Shown here: piece after piece, positions 31,511 through 42,511 of the stretch | Position numbering within the stretch: the stretch's first letter is position 1 | Layout: every line of letters begins with the position of its first letter | NCBI GenBank assembly: GCA_009763385.1 | Contig: CM019827.1 | Coordinates: 93,346,177-93,410,176 of the forward strand | From: Coix lacryma-jobi var. lacryma-jobi | Taxonomy: Eukaryota; Streptophyta; Magnoliopsida; Poales; Poaceae | DNA: 64,000 nt | Direction of reading: 5' to 3' | Translations under genes and position numbers: made by a program | The notes under the pieces: generated by a model | The model's database searches: none | What the model saw: the letters and a program-made list of their open reading frames with translations, nothing else | What the model was told of the DNA's origin: nothing

Positions 31511-31528
31511 TGGCGCCGTTGCCGAGGA
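31511..31528 (+). other. Primer-binding site, tRNA-Asp type
   Basis: TGGCGCCGTTGCCGAGGA, separated from the LTR end by AGCATTTT. One mismatch to the tRNA-Asp complement. Single copy, unlike the arrays at 4897, 28615 and 55150. Confidence 0.88.
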
Positions 31529-33199
31529 AGCAATTGGTGTAAAGATTTTGATAATGATCTTGATGTCTACTAATTTAGTGTACCACTAGCTTTAGTAGGA
31601 TTACCCCTTGTTCTGTTGAGTGTGGAATAGACAGGACATCAGATGTCGTTTCGACCTTATGGCAAGATTCCACAAGAACGAAGAACCCAGGGTGCCTGAA
31701 CATTCAAGATCCATTATTAATTTTGGAACCCTGCCATCTCACAGGTTTGTGTATACATACATATATATTATTCTAACCATGTGTAGATTGGAGAAAAGGT
31801 CATCGTCACAACAATTCAACTCTCATCTCATGTGACGGATATTTACGCTGCGCAACTCACAAATCCCAGTTGTGAGTCATGGTAAGTATGATCAAGGTGA
31901 GACAGTCTTGCTCATGGACTTTAAACGTTATGAGTAGTTATCTTTTTAATTTATTGCATTCCACTGCACGTTTACTTTTAATCATTCATCCACTCCATTT
32001 AGTTTATGTTTTCTCATATCAGGTTCCTTGCATGCATTCATGTCATCTGCATTTAAATATATATATATCATGGAATTAAATAGCCCGCTATTTGTGCCGC
32101 TATAGCCCGAAATAGCGTGAAAAAAATTGTGCCGCTATTTGCGTTCATGCACAATTCTGCCGCTATTTTGCGCTAAAGTCCGCTAATTGCAGTTTATAAA
32201 ACGCTAAACACTTTAGCTTTAGCTCGCTATTTAAAACCATGATATATATATATATATAAAATCCTCACTGTGATCATACTCTTTCATCTCTTTTTTGGAT
32301 AAATCTCTATATGCTTCAATGCCACCTTTGTTTACTCAAGCAAGTTTTAGTTTGAAAGTACTGCAAATACTTCCAAAGGCTTTTTAAATTAAGCATGGTG
32401 CTTAGATTAAATAGTCTACCTTAATCAAATTAGACATGGAGTTTGGTTTGACTATTGATCTGAAATTAGCTTGTGTAGACATTGGATATTTTGTTGGACT
32501 AACCCCTGCAGAGAACTCTAAATACACTTTGGGAAAGTCCTGAGATGAATTCATATCAGAGATGAAGCAAGGCATACAGTAAACTGCATAATAAAGACTC
32601 AGCTCATTCATCATGGATGAAAAAAAAAATTGTGAGTATTAAAATTTATTTAAATTCATCTTCTACTGCAAGTTATCTTTTGCCTTGAACCATGTTAAAA
32701 TGCAGCCAACACATAAAATGCTAGTCTATGCTAAAGTAATCCTAAAATCATCTTTTCATTAGCATGGATGAATAAAAAAATAAAAATTGTGGATAACAAC
32801 CCATGTTTCAAATTCAGTACAATCCTTCGGGTATGTGTCCACTAACATTTGGTAGGAGATGAGTTTTGCTTGTTCATGGTGTGAACTTAAAGATCCAAAA
32901 CCCAACCCGTGGATAGACAAAACTCATCATCAGACAAGACACTAGTGATGACGAAGGCAACCAAGCTTTGAGCCATCCCAAGGCTTAAGCTGCGACACTT
33001 ATGACGAGCAAGATGCAACTCACCCGTATGGGCCAATCTATGCCTACGCTCATCATTATCGAAGACATCAACACAACACCAACAACAAATATCAGGGTGA
33101 CGATATGCCACTATATTATAACATCTATGTGTCGTCCGAAGGAAGTTTGTTGGTGGTTCACTATGAAGACAAGCAGTGGCAGTTCTCCTCACTTCTAAT
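31529..33199 (+). other. Decayed 5' internal region of the Athila-type element
   Basis: No intact ORF. It contains short fragments, several GTAAG/GTATG-like donor sequences and a MITE (32069-32241). The gag N-terminus could not be recognised. Confidence 0.5.
32069..32241. mobile_element. Small inverted-repeat element (MITE), about 173 bp
   Basis: Terminal inverted repeats CATGGAATTAAATAGC and GCTATTTAAAACCATG (imperfect) enclose a body rich in GCTATTT and AAATAGC words, flanked by TATATA-rich sequence that may hide a target-site duplication. Family not assigned. Confidence 0.55.
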
Positions 33200-33631
33200 C
33201 ATTGCAACACAAGAGCTAGTTTGGGGGATGAGGTGGAACAACTTCAACAACAACAAGGTCGACAATTTCAACTCATGAACATGTTGCTGAAGAAATTTGG
33301 GCATCCACCTACATCACAAGCCAGCTCGATTCCGTTGTCCAGATCTGCTTCACGATCAAGGGTAGGAAGGAGAAATCCAGCTTCAAGACACTTTGATCTT
33401 CTACTCATCACTTTGATCAGTAAAAGCCGCTAGACGCTGCCCCAGCCAAGAAGAAGAATATGATCCATCACTCATTCTTGGAAGATCATTCTTGAACACT
33501 ATCAATATTGTCATCTATGTCGGACCTAAAGACATCTACTTTTGGATCTTCGATCAAAAGGTTCACAACTCTACACCATTTATGGGCGGCCAAAGAGAGC
33601 CAAGAGAAGACATCGATTCAACCAATAAATG
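33200..33631 (+). pseudogene. Athila-type gag-protease remnant
   Basis: The stretch around 33215-33300 encodes a Q-rich LGDEVEQLQQQQGRQFQLMN segment compatible with the gag linker. From 33467 the frame reads a protease C-terminus: ILGRSFLNT, then VIYVGP, closely matching ILGRPFLNT and VIYVGS in the intact protein at 2728-4770. The active-site region is missing and a stop follows at 33629. This is a remnant with internal deletions and stops. Confidence 0.7.
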
Positions 33632-34450
33632 AAGAACCAACTGCCAGAAATTGAGGGTTACATCATGAAGGGCGAAGCCACTGCACTACAAGAATTAGAA
33701 GATAGAGAGATAGTACATGAGTCTACAGATCAATAGAGTAGCTGACCAAGTCTCCATCATCTGGACCTGTTGAGAACAAGACTCAGCTGACCTACTATGA
33801 GATAGACAAGATAAGACAAGCTAGTCATGAACAACAACCAGCTAAACAAGAGAAGCTTCCACAAGGTGGTTCGACGCAATCACTCTTCAATGATAAAGTA
33901 TCATTTCAAGGTAAGTGACCATCACTTTAAAAGCTTCTCCTTGATTCTGGTATGCGCATAAATAGAGAACCAAACATGTTTAAGTTGCACCTCACTTGAT
34001 CCACCCTAATCAACTCAACATGTTCAGTTCTTTACTTTTTGTTCCTAGCTTTACTCTCTTGAATCTCACTATCTTAATGAGCTAAAATATTGTGCATCTA
34101 ACCTTTGGAAGATGATATATCACAATTATGAAAATATCGACACATTATGCATAGATTATCCTTCATTGGCTTAAGCAATCTAATGTGTTAAATATTTTAA
34201 GATGCTACTTTCATGCTCATTCTGATCATATCACTCATGTTAATATTGAATAGAACACATAAACAACGAGTTCATCTTGTTCAATGTGCCTAAGGTTAAA
34301 GAGGAATGAACAAAACTTTTGGTTCTGTTGGTGTTTTTCCACCAACAGAGCCTATGCACTTGATCTCGACCTTGTCTTTATGAGCAGAACACACTCTTGA
34401 GAAAAACACGGAGGAGTTTGTCAACTCCTAAATTCTACAGAGTGAAGGTT
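33632..34450 (+). other. Non-coding Athila internal sequence left of the copia insertion
   Basis: AT-rich, no supported gene. A CACCAACAG/GTTGGTG-type inverted repeat lies near 34328-34345. The last five bases (AGGTT) are the copia TSD. Confidence 0.45.
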
Positions 34451-34856
34451 TGCGGATACATGGGTGTATGCCGAGTCTCTGTGTGATGAGTGATTGTCAA
34501 CGGAGATGATGCGCATGTTCTTTGGCTTGTGTTGTGCAGGTGTCGAGCACGGAGACAGTGATCGATGGCGGGTGAAGGTCAAGTTGCGACGTGCCGTGCC
34601 GACGGACCGGGCGCGATGAAGGATGGGCGTGCCGTGCGGCGGACGTGCCATGCCGATGTATCGGACGGTGAAGGGCGGACGTGGACTTGGACTGATGGAC
34701 TGGAGGCCGGAGGATCAGCTGTGGTGGCTGGCAGCCTGTGACAGCGACAAGCGGAGAAGTGCGATCATGTCGGTGGAAGGGGTGCACAGGCGGTGCATCC
34801 CCTCTACGACGCCGGTTTGTTGGTAGAGCCCGAGAAAAACCAACGGTGGACGGTTT

Positions 34857-35073
34857 CCAGGTTTGGGCCTCAAAACCTGGGTGCTGGGTTTCCAGGTTGA
34901 GCCTCAAAACCTGGGCGTGGGCCGGTTTCCGAGTTTGGGCCTCAAAACTCGGGCGCGGACGGTTTCCGAGTTTGGCCACAAAACTCGGGCTGGAGGCTGG
35001 TTTCCCGGTTTGGGCCTCAAAACCGGGGGCTGATGGAAAAGGCTGGTTTCCCGGTTTGGGCCACAAAACCGGG
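34857..35073 (+). repeat. Array of six hairpins with covarying stems
   Basis: Six inverted repeats at 34857-34880, 34892-34914, 34929-34952, 34966-34988, 35004-35027 and 35050-35073. The arm pairs are CCAGGTTT/AAACCTGG (units 1-2), CCGAGTTT/AAACTCGG (3-4) and CCCGGTTT/AAACCGGG (5-6). Loops are near-constant GGGCCTCA or GGGCCACA. Stem changes are matched on both sides, so pairing or palindromy is preserved while sequence changes. Read as protein it gives an artificial repetitive ORF. Confidence 0.9.
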
Positions 35074-35859
35074 GGTGCAGAGTGGTGGCGGCACGTGGCG
35101 GCGATCTGAAGGTTGCGTGGAGGCGACGCGGAAGACCGTGCGGGCGTGGCCGTCGGATCTACCTATCACCAGCGGGTGGACTAGAATAGCCTTAGGGTTA
35201 GGCTGGTCCGCTCTGTAATTAGAGTAGTGAGGGGTAGAGTAGGAAATAGACTTAGGCTAGGTTAGTATAAGTAGTCCAGGGGAGACACCCTCCTCCCCAT
35301 CTCAGTTAGCGCAGTCATTTGCTTCCTAGCACCTAGGGTTTCCACTCTCCCATCCCCTGCTTTAGCTAGTTGAGATCCGCAGAGAGACTCCACTCTGTGT
35401 ACTGTTGATTCGAGGAAGTGAGGCCGTATCCTCACCTTGGAGCACTGATCGATGGCTTGATTTGCGTCCTTGATTCGAGTTCGTGGCTGTGATTTCCGTT
35501 TTGCTTGTGTTCTTCGCGGAATCCTTTTTGCTCCACGATTTTCCCGTCGCTTGATCTCTTTGCTCGGTTCATCTTCAGCAATTCCGTTTGAACCAAGTCG
35601 TTCTAGATCGTGAGGCACTTCTTTCCACCGAAGGAATCATCCTCCAACCTCACGGTCTAGGAGATCGATCGATTTTTCGTTTCGGGTCACTTTTCCTCCC
35701 TTCCCCCGAAATTCTTCGATTCACCGATTTGGAGTTAGGTTCGAGCCATGATCTCTTAGAGATAGCTCACTAACCTCCTTGTGACTTCACTCACCAAGTT
35801 TGATCCCTAGAGGATTTGTTTTGGGTGAGTTCTAGTCAAATCGGTGGACGAACAGTGAA

Positions 35860-36310
35860 TTCGCGGGGTGACCGGACGCTTCATTCAACGACCGGACGCT
35901 GCTACAGTGCGTCCGGTGGTTGAACTCTGTCTGAGTTCTTTTGGTTGACCGGACGCTCTGTTCAAATCGACCGGACGCTCCCTTCAGTGAGTCCGGTCAG
36001 AAACAGAGAGGTTCCAGAAACGTTTTTCCGTGACCGGACGCGTCCGGTGCCTGGTGACCGGACGCTCTGGTGAGTCCGATCGTTTCCGGTGTTTTGTTTT
36101 GCTTGACCGGACGCTGGGTGTTGGAACTGACCGGACTTGCCAGAGTTACTGTTCCCGTGCCTTGTCTCTTGTGACCGGACGCTCAGTGAACGACCGGACG
36201 CTTGAGCTCCGTGCATCCGGTCACGAACAGAGAGCTCCCAGAGCTGATTTCTGACGACCGGACGCGTCCGGTCCCTGCTGACCGGACGCTGGCCAGAGTC
36301 CGGTCGATCC
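35860..36310 (+). repeat. ACCGGACGCGTCCGGT palindrome cluster
   Basis: More than ten full or half copies in 450 bp, duplicated in the 3' LTR (45610-46055). Same word as in the LTR of the gag-only element at 5660. Confidence 0.8.
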
Positions 36311-36579
36311 AGTTTCGCGCGTTTTCGTTCGCGGTTCGTTCGTCCTTGATCGGATTTGAGTTCCGTCTTTTGCGTTGGCTTTCTAGGGTTGTCTAGTGTC
36401 CCGCTGTGCTTCTAGGAGGCATCCACCCTACATCTAGGGTCGTGGACATTAGCAAGCTCTAGGGTTCGCTCTTGGGGTTGATTTTGGGACAGTGGCATCT
36501 AGTTTCCGAAAGGAAATTTTGAAGCTCCCATTCACCCCCCCCCTCTGGTCGCTTTCGGGTAGCTTCTCGGTCCTTCAAT

Positions 36580-36591
36580 TGGTATCGGAGC
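36580..36591 (+). other. Primer-binding site, initiator tRNA-Met type
   Basis: TGGTATCGGAGC, two bases after the LTR end at 36577. Confidence 0.88.
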
Positions 36592-36640
36592 GGGTTAAGG
36601 ATCTTCCACCTTAGCCGGTTCCAGATCCACCGAAGGCGAC

Positions 36641-39307
36641 ATGGATCGCGGCGTGGGCAAACCGCCGTTTTTCGATGGGACGAACTATGCGTATTGGAAG
36701 ATACGTATGTCGGCCTATTTGCAGAGCTTGGGCGCTTCGATCTGGGATATTTGCAACTCCCCTGATTACGTGGTCTTGGCTGCTCGTGTGACTCAACAGC
36801 AGGTCGATGAGCACGATGCCAATAGCCGAGCCCGTAATGCTCTTTTCTCTTGTTTGAGCATGGGTGAGTTTGATCGCGTTTCTCACCTCGCTACGGCTCG
36901 GGAGATCTGGGACACTCTCATGCGTTTTCATGAGGGCACCTCTCAAGTCAAAACCCGACTCTACGAGTCGTTCAAGCGAGAGTATGAGAACTTTAGACAT
37001 CAACCTGGCGAGAGCATAGAAAGTTTATTCGCTCGCTTTCAGGTGATTGTCAACAGGATGAGGGCTAACAGAGAGCAGTTGCCATTTGACGATCATGAGC
37101 GTGCTTTGAAGCTTTTGCACACTCTTGACCGTTCGGTGTGGGACTCCAAGGTTCAGGCAATCATCGAATCGCCGAACTATGAGACTCTCACCTGCGACGA
37201 GCTCTTCAGTAAGCTCAAGTCCAGTGAGATTGATGCTATGGCGAGGGCTTCTTTTGAAAATCCTTCTCGCCCGTCCATGGTTTTGGTTTCCGGCTCTTCC
37301 TCTAACCCCTCAGCTGGTTTTGCGCTTTCTTCTCTCTTTTCTGTGACAGAGGACCAGCTGGAGTCTTTGGGAGATGACGAGTTGGCTTTGCTCGCCAACC
37401 GGTTCTCGCGGTTCCACAACAACCGCATGAACCGCCGTCGAGGAGGAGGACGCACGGGATGCTACGAGTGCGGCGACCCCGACCACTTCATCGCCAACTG
37501 CCCCAAGAAGAACAAGCACTTGGGCAAGGGCGAACATGGGCGCAAGCGCGACTCCAAGTACAAGGAGAAGCACGTTCCCCCAAGGCACAAGAAACGGGGC
37601 GGCTTCGACAAAGAGTACATCAAGAAGAAGTACTTGGAGAAGCAGCAAGCTGAGCAGCGCGCGTTCTTCGCCACGCTCAGCGACGTCGACGGCTCGGATG
37701 ACGACTCCGCCAGCTCGAGCGATGACGAGTCCGAGAAGAAGAAGAGGATCGAGGACAAGCTGAACGGCCTCTGCTTCTTCGCCGACGACGACGGCTTCTG
37801 CACCATGGCGCTCGGAGATGAGGTCGACGGCGAGCCGGAGCGTACCCCTCGGAACGACGACGACGACGACACCTCCCAGGTATCTCTCACCTACGACGAG
37901 CTTTCCTCCGAGGTTGAGAAGTTGACTGCTGCCCTCCTTAGCCAAGATAAATTGCTTAGGCGTGCCGCTAGAGAGCGCAAGGAGTTTAGGCAGAAGTGGG
38001 AGGACACGGTGAAGGAGCTTGAGTTCGCTCGGTCCACCGTGGTAGTGTCGGAGGAGACGGAGTGCGAGTCGTGCACCGCGCACATGACTGACCTTCTCAC
38101 TCTGAGAGGTAAGTATGCTGCGTTGGTTGGAGAGGTGGATGAGCTCCGTGCTAGGCCGCAGCTGTTGGGTGCATGCAAGACTTGTCCTGTCTTGCAATCT
38201 GAGTTGGCAGAGAAAAATGCCAAGCTTGAGTCTTTGGAGAAGGCCAGCTCAGATAGCACTTGTGTCTCGAGGTGTGCTTTGTGTGAGGGGCTGGAGATGG
38301 AGATTGCCAATGTGAAGCATGGCAAGATGCAAACCGAGGAAGAAAACACATACCTTCGGTCCATCTTGTCATGGGTCTCCAGTAGTGAGCCGCAGCTCGG
38401 GATGATGATCTCCCAATTCAAGCGAGCTGTTGGTGCCCCTGGTGTAGGTTTTGCTCAGAGTGTTGATCGTTCAGTTTTTGGGAAGATTGGAGAGTCTAGT
38501 GGTCTGAACCCATGTGAGAAGCCCAATTCCACCACTACTCCCAAACTTGCCAAGCTGCCACTCAAAGAGCCAGCCAAGCCTATCACCAAAGATGGTGTGG
38601 TTGAGGAACCCCCTAAAGTTCCTCCCAAGAACCCAGTTTGGGCACCAAAGCCAAACCACCTCAGAAACAAGCTTGATGCTATGCCACCCATTCGTGAGGA
38701 GTTGCCACAGAAGGGCAAAGGCAAAGTGAGCCACACCCACAGCTCTGGTCACCAACAACCCCCTTTGCGTGCGGTGAGGTACCAATGTGATTTTTGTGGG
38801 AGAGATGGCCACTTGAGCGAGTTCTGCTTTAGGCGCAGGAGAGAGGCGCGCAGGGCTCGGGAGATGGAGAACCCGGACATGTACCATCCAGCTCATGGTG
38901 GACATGTACCGAAGGCCCAGGGGAGAGCAGCTAGGTCCGGACGTCAGGGTCCCAGGCCTAGGCTGGAGAGAGCTCCGAGGAGAGACGCTAGAGCAGTTGA
39001 GCCCCAGGCTCCTAGGCGTAAACCTCGTAGAGAGCGTACCCGACGGGGTCCTGCTTTTGCAGGTAATGGACCCCGTGGCGGAGGTTTAGTTGAGCGCTTT
39101 CCCCCACCGCAGTTTAAGTATCGCGGTGAGCGCTTCTTCCCCAGCGGACCACGTTTTCCTCAGCGTGGTGATCGCTTCCCTCGTAGACGTGCTAGGAATG
39201 GTTTTTCTGCTAACCGTTCTTTTGAGCAGCCGGCCCAACACTGGTATTATCCTTATTTTACTAACCCCAGTGTTGGACCGTATGCTCACCCTATGTCTTT
39301 TTATTGA
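36641..39307 (+). CDS. gag: Sirevirus gag (888 aa)
   Basis: Intact 888-codon frame from the ATG at 36641, 50 bases after the primer-binding site. Residues about 8-190 form the copia gag domain (FFDGTNYAYWKIRM; AREIWDTLMRFHEG; ESIESLFARFQVIVNRM). A CX2CX4HX4C zinc knuckle is at 274-287 (CYECGDPDHFIANC), followed by a basic stretch and an acidic D/S-rich segment (about 345-365). A long helical, probably coiled-coil region runs about 420-600. A second knuckle is at 716-729 (CDFCGRDGHLSEFC), and the C-terminal 150 residues are R/P/G-rich. Long gag with coiled coil is a Sirevirus trait; interaction of Sirevirus gag with host proteins has been reported for SIRE1. It ends in TGA 15 bases before the pol frame, in a different frame. 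Confidence 0.92.
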   Translation: MDRGVGKPPFFDGTNYAYWKIRMSAYLQSLGASIWDICNSPDYVVLAARVTQQQVDEHDANSRARNALFSCLSMGEFDRVSHLATAREIWDTLMRFHEGTSQVKTRLYESFKREYENFRHQPGESIESLFARFQVIVNRMRANREQLPFDDHERALKLLHTLDRSVWDSKVQAIIESPNYETLTCDELFSKLKSSEIDAMARASFENPSRPSMVLVSGSSSNPSAGFALSSLFSVTEDQLESLGDDELALLANRFSRFHNNRMNRRRGGGRTGCYECGDPDHFIANCPKKNKHLGKGEHGRKRDSKYKEKHVPPRHKKRGGFDKEYIKKKYLEKQQAEQRAFFATLSDVDGSDDDSASSSDDESEKKKRIEDKLNGLCFFADDDGFCTMALGDEVDGEPERTPRNDDDDDTSQVSLTYDELSSEVEKLTAALLSQDKLLRRAARERKEFRQKWEDTVKELEFARSTVVVSEETECESCTAHMTDLLTLRGKYAALVGEVDELRARPQLLGACKTCPVLQSELAEKNAKLESLEKASSDSTCVSRCALCEGLEMEIANVKHGKMQTEEENTYLRSILSWVSSSEPQLGMMISQFKRAVGAPGVGFAQSVDRSVFGKIGESSGLNPCEKPNSTTTPKLAKLPLKEPAKPITKDGVVEEPPKVPPKNPVWAPKPNHLRNKLDAMPPIREELPQKGKGKVSHTHSSGHQQPPLRAVRYQCDFCGRDGHLSEFCFRRRREARRAREMENPDMYHPAHGGHVPKAQGRAARSGRQGPRPRLERAPRRDARAVEPQAPRRKPRRERTRRGPAFAGNGPRGGGLVERFPPPQFKYRGERFFPSGPRFPQRGDRFPRRRARNGFSANRSFEQPAQHWYYPYFTNPSVGPYAHPMSFY

Positions 39308-39321
39308 TGTAGGTAAGACGG

Positions 39322-42300
39322 TTGGAGGACATTTGGTTGGTGGATTCTGGTTGCTCGAGGCACATGACCGGAAACGCCAAGTGGTTCTCCAGCCTTAGCC
39401 CGGTCGCCGGAAAGGAGTACATAACCTTCGGCGACAATAGTAAAGGTAAGGTATTGTCTCGTGGGACAGTGCGGGTTAATGAGCACTTTGTGTTGCGCGA
39501 TGTTGCTCTTGTTTCTAACTTGCATTTTAACCTTCTTTCTGTTTCGCAACTTTTTAATGATGACTATGAGATTCGTTTTAAACCGAACCTTAGTCGCATC
39601 TTAGATCCTCAGGGCGATCTTGTATGTCTGATTTCGCCCTTTGGGAAAGTCTTTTGTGCGAATTTCTCGGAATCGTTTGGTTCTTCTCGCTGTCTTTTGG
39701 CTAGTCCTTCTTCCTCCGATCTTTGGAAGTGGCATAGGAGGCTCGGTCATTTAAGCTTCGACTTGCTTGCAAGACTTAGCTCACTTGGCCTAATCCGAGG
39801 ATTGCCCAAGCTTTCGATGGAGAAGGATCTAGTTTGCCATTCTTGCAGACATGGGAAGATGGTTGCTGCTCCCCACCATCCGGTGACTAAGGTCATGACC
39901 TCGCACCCCGGAGAGCTTTTACACATGGACCTTGTTGGTCCGGCTCGGGTGAGCTCGGTTGGTGGCAAGTGGTATGTTTTGGTTGTTGTTGACGACTTTT
40001 CGAGATATTCGTGGGTCTTCTTTTTAGCTGAGAAGACCGAGACTTTCTCATTTGCTCGCAATCTGATTTTGCGTCTTCAGAACGAGTTCCCTTTGAACTC
40101 GATGCGAGCTATTCGGAGTGATAATGGTTCCGAGTTTAAAAATTCGGATTTTGAGAAGTTTTGTAACCACCTTGGTTTGGAGCATCAGTTTTCTTCCCCC
40201 TATACACCACCTCAAAATGGTGTTGTAGAGAGGAAGAATCGGACCCTTGTTGAGATGGCCAGGACGATGCTTGATGAGCATAGGACTCCTAGGCGTTTTT
40301 GGGCCGAAGCTATGAACACTGCATGCTACATTTCGAATCGCATTTTTCTGAGAGCGTTTTTTGAAGAAGACCTCTTATGAGTTGCGTTTTGGTCGCCAGC
40401 CCAAGGTGAGTTATTTTAGAGTCTTTGGTTGCCACTGTTTTATATTGAAGAAAGGCAACCTGGACAAGTTTGAGTCTCGTTCTTCTGACGGTGTGTTTTT
40501 GGGTTATGGCACTCACACTCGAGCCTATCGTGTACTTAACCTTGACACTAACCGAGTCATGGAGACATCAGATGTCACCTTCGACGAGACTCTTGTTTGT
40601 CCCTCTTCTCGTTTTGAGCGTGCAGGTGATCATGAGGTTGGAGAGCCTCTTTTTGATGATGAGGACGAGGGTGCTGAAGGTATAGATGATCCAGCACCCC
40701 CTCCACCTGCCGTGCCGCAAAGGGCGGCCTCGACGACGACTCACGGCCCCGACACTTCTTCTTCCTGGGGGCCGTGGGATCCTCCACCTCGCGCGGTACC
40801 TTTTGTACCCGGGGTGGAACCAGCTGCTGTTGAGGGGGAGGTCACTTCTTCCCGGGAGGCGCCACGACATATCCAGCGCCAGCACCCCCCTGAACAGATG
40901 ATCGGCGACATCGACGAGCGAGTTACTCGCTCCAGGTCACAGCACATCTCGCACTTTGCTCATTCTGCTTTTGTTGCGTCTTTTGAACCCCGAGATGTTG
41001 GACACGCATTGACGGATCCGGATTGGGTCAATGCCATGCATGAGGAGCTAGAGAACTTTGAGCGAAATCGGGTTTGGGTTCTAGTGCCACCACCTCCTGA
41101 CTGTAAACCTATTGGGACAAAATGGGTATTTAAAAACAAGCAAGGAGAGGAGGGCCACATTGTGAGAAACAAGGCCCGGCTTGTAGCGAAGGGTTATAGT
41201 CAGAAGGAGGGGATAGATTATGAGGAGACCTTCGCTCCTGTAGCTCGTTTGGAGGCTATTAGGATACTCTTGGCTTATGCTGCATCCATGGGTTTCAAAC
41301 TTTTTCAAATGGATGTCAAGAGTGCCTTCTTAAACGGCTACATTGAGGAGGAAGTCTATGTCCAGCAACCCCCCGGTTTTGAAAATCCCAAGTTTCCAAA
41401 CCATGTCTTTAAACTCCACAAAGCTTTGTATGGTTTGAAACAAGCCCCTAGAGCCTGGTATGAGAGATTAAAAACCTTTTTGCTAGCTAAGGGTTTTAAA
41501 ATGGGATGTGTTGATAAAACGCTCTTTCTCCTCAAGCAAGGCAAAGATACTCTCTTGGTCCAAATTTACGTGGATAATATCATTTTCGGTGGTTCTTCTC
41601 ACGCTTTGGTTGCCAAGTTTGCAGATACTATGAGCAGGGAGTTCGAGATGAGCATGATGGGCGAGCTGACCTTCTTTCTCGGGTTGCAAATTAAGCAATC
41701 CCGAGAGGGGACGTTTGTGCACCAGGGCAAGTACACGAGGGACTTGCTGAAGCGGTTCGACATGGGTGAGGCCAAGCCTCTTCCGACGCCCATGTCGACG
41801 ACGACTGCCCTGGATGCCGACACGGATGGAGAAGCAGTGGACCAGAAGGAGTACCGCAGCATGATTGGATCGCTGCTCTACCTGACGGCGACACGGCCGG
41901 ACATTCAGTTCGCCGTGTGCTTGTGCGCGCGCTTTCAGGCTTCGCCACGCACTTCTCACCGTCAGGCGGTGAAGCGCATCTTCAGGTACCTTCGTTTCAC
42001 GCCTGAGTTCGGGATTTGGTATTCTGCTTCTTCCACCCTCTCACTTTGTGGCTTTTCTGATGCTGATTTTGCTGGTTGTCGCATTGAGCGCAAGTCCACT
42101 TCTGGGACTTGCCAGTTTATTGGGTCTTCTCTTGTATCGTGGTCTTCTCGCAAGCAGTCTAGTGTCGCTCAGTCTACCACGGAGGCTGAATATGTTGCTG
42201 CGGCTAGCTGCTGTTCCCAGTTACTCTGGATGATGGCCACTTTGCGTGATTTTGGTTTGAGCTTTACTCGAGTTCCTTTGCTTTGTGACAGCACGAGTGC

Positions 42301-42511
42301 CATTAGCGTTGCTAAGAACCCCGTGCTTCACTCGAAAACCAAACACATTGATGTGCGCTTTCATTTCTTGCGAGACCACCAGGAGAAGGGTGATATCGAC
42401 CTTCGCCATGTCGATACTCATCACCAATTGGCTGATATTTTCACCAAGCCTTTAGACGAATCAACCTTTAATAGGTTGAGGGGTGAGCTTGGTGTGTGTT
42501 TCCCCTTTTAG
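39322..42511 (+). pseudogene. pol: Sirevirus pol: protease, integrase, reverse transcriptase, RNase H; one frameshift and changed RT active site
   Basis: Two overlapping frames (39322-40380, 40361-42511). Protease: WLVDSGCSRHMTG at the very start (catalytic DSG). Then an HHCC zinc-binding region and integrase core with its D, D and E residues (LLHMDLVGP; IRSDNGSEF; VVERKNRTL). The frame breaks in a run of six T at 40357-40362. RT follows: FQMDVKSAFLNG carries the first aspartate, but the YVDD motif reads YVDN (AAT at 41576-41578). RNase H shows FSDADFAG, STTEAEYVA and LCDSTSAISVA, ending at FPF just before the stop. Gag and pol are separated by stops in different frames, so expression would need splicing, re-initiation or recoding. 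The frameshift and YVDN each should abolish activity; a homopolymer sequencing error could explain the first but not the second. Confidence 0.93.

Larger units (their letters stand above)
34451..36577 (+). repeat. 5' LTR of the copia element
   Basis: 2127 bp, TGCGGATACATGG to TCCTTCA. U3 holds the hairpin array (34857-35073); a TATAAGTA box is at 35266-35273. ACCGGACGCGTCCGGT palindromes (35860-36310) lie downstream of the TATA box, and the ATTCACCCCCCCCCTCT motif at 36530. Confidence 0.95.

Noticed and set aside
34497..35109. ORFs on both strands with a repeating FEAQTGKPA / FQVWASKPG-like peptide (also at 44242-44854 and 53716-54042)
   Set aside because: The repeats are the LTR hairpin array read as protein. 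They occur on both strands and in both LTRs and lack any domain.
37310..38197. 295-aa minus-strand ORF opposite gag
   Set aside because: Shadow of the long gag frame; low-complexity L/V/R composition typical of antisense reading.
41483..41959. 158-aa minus-strand ORF opposite RT
   Set aside because: Shadow of the conserved RT/RNase H coding region.
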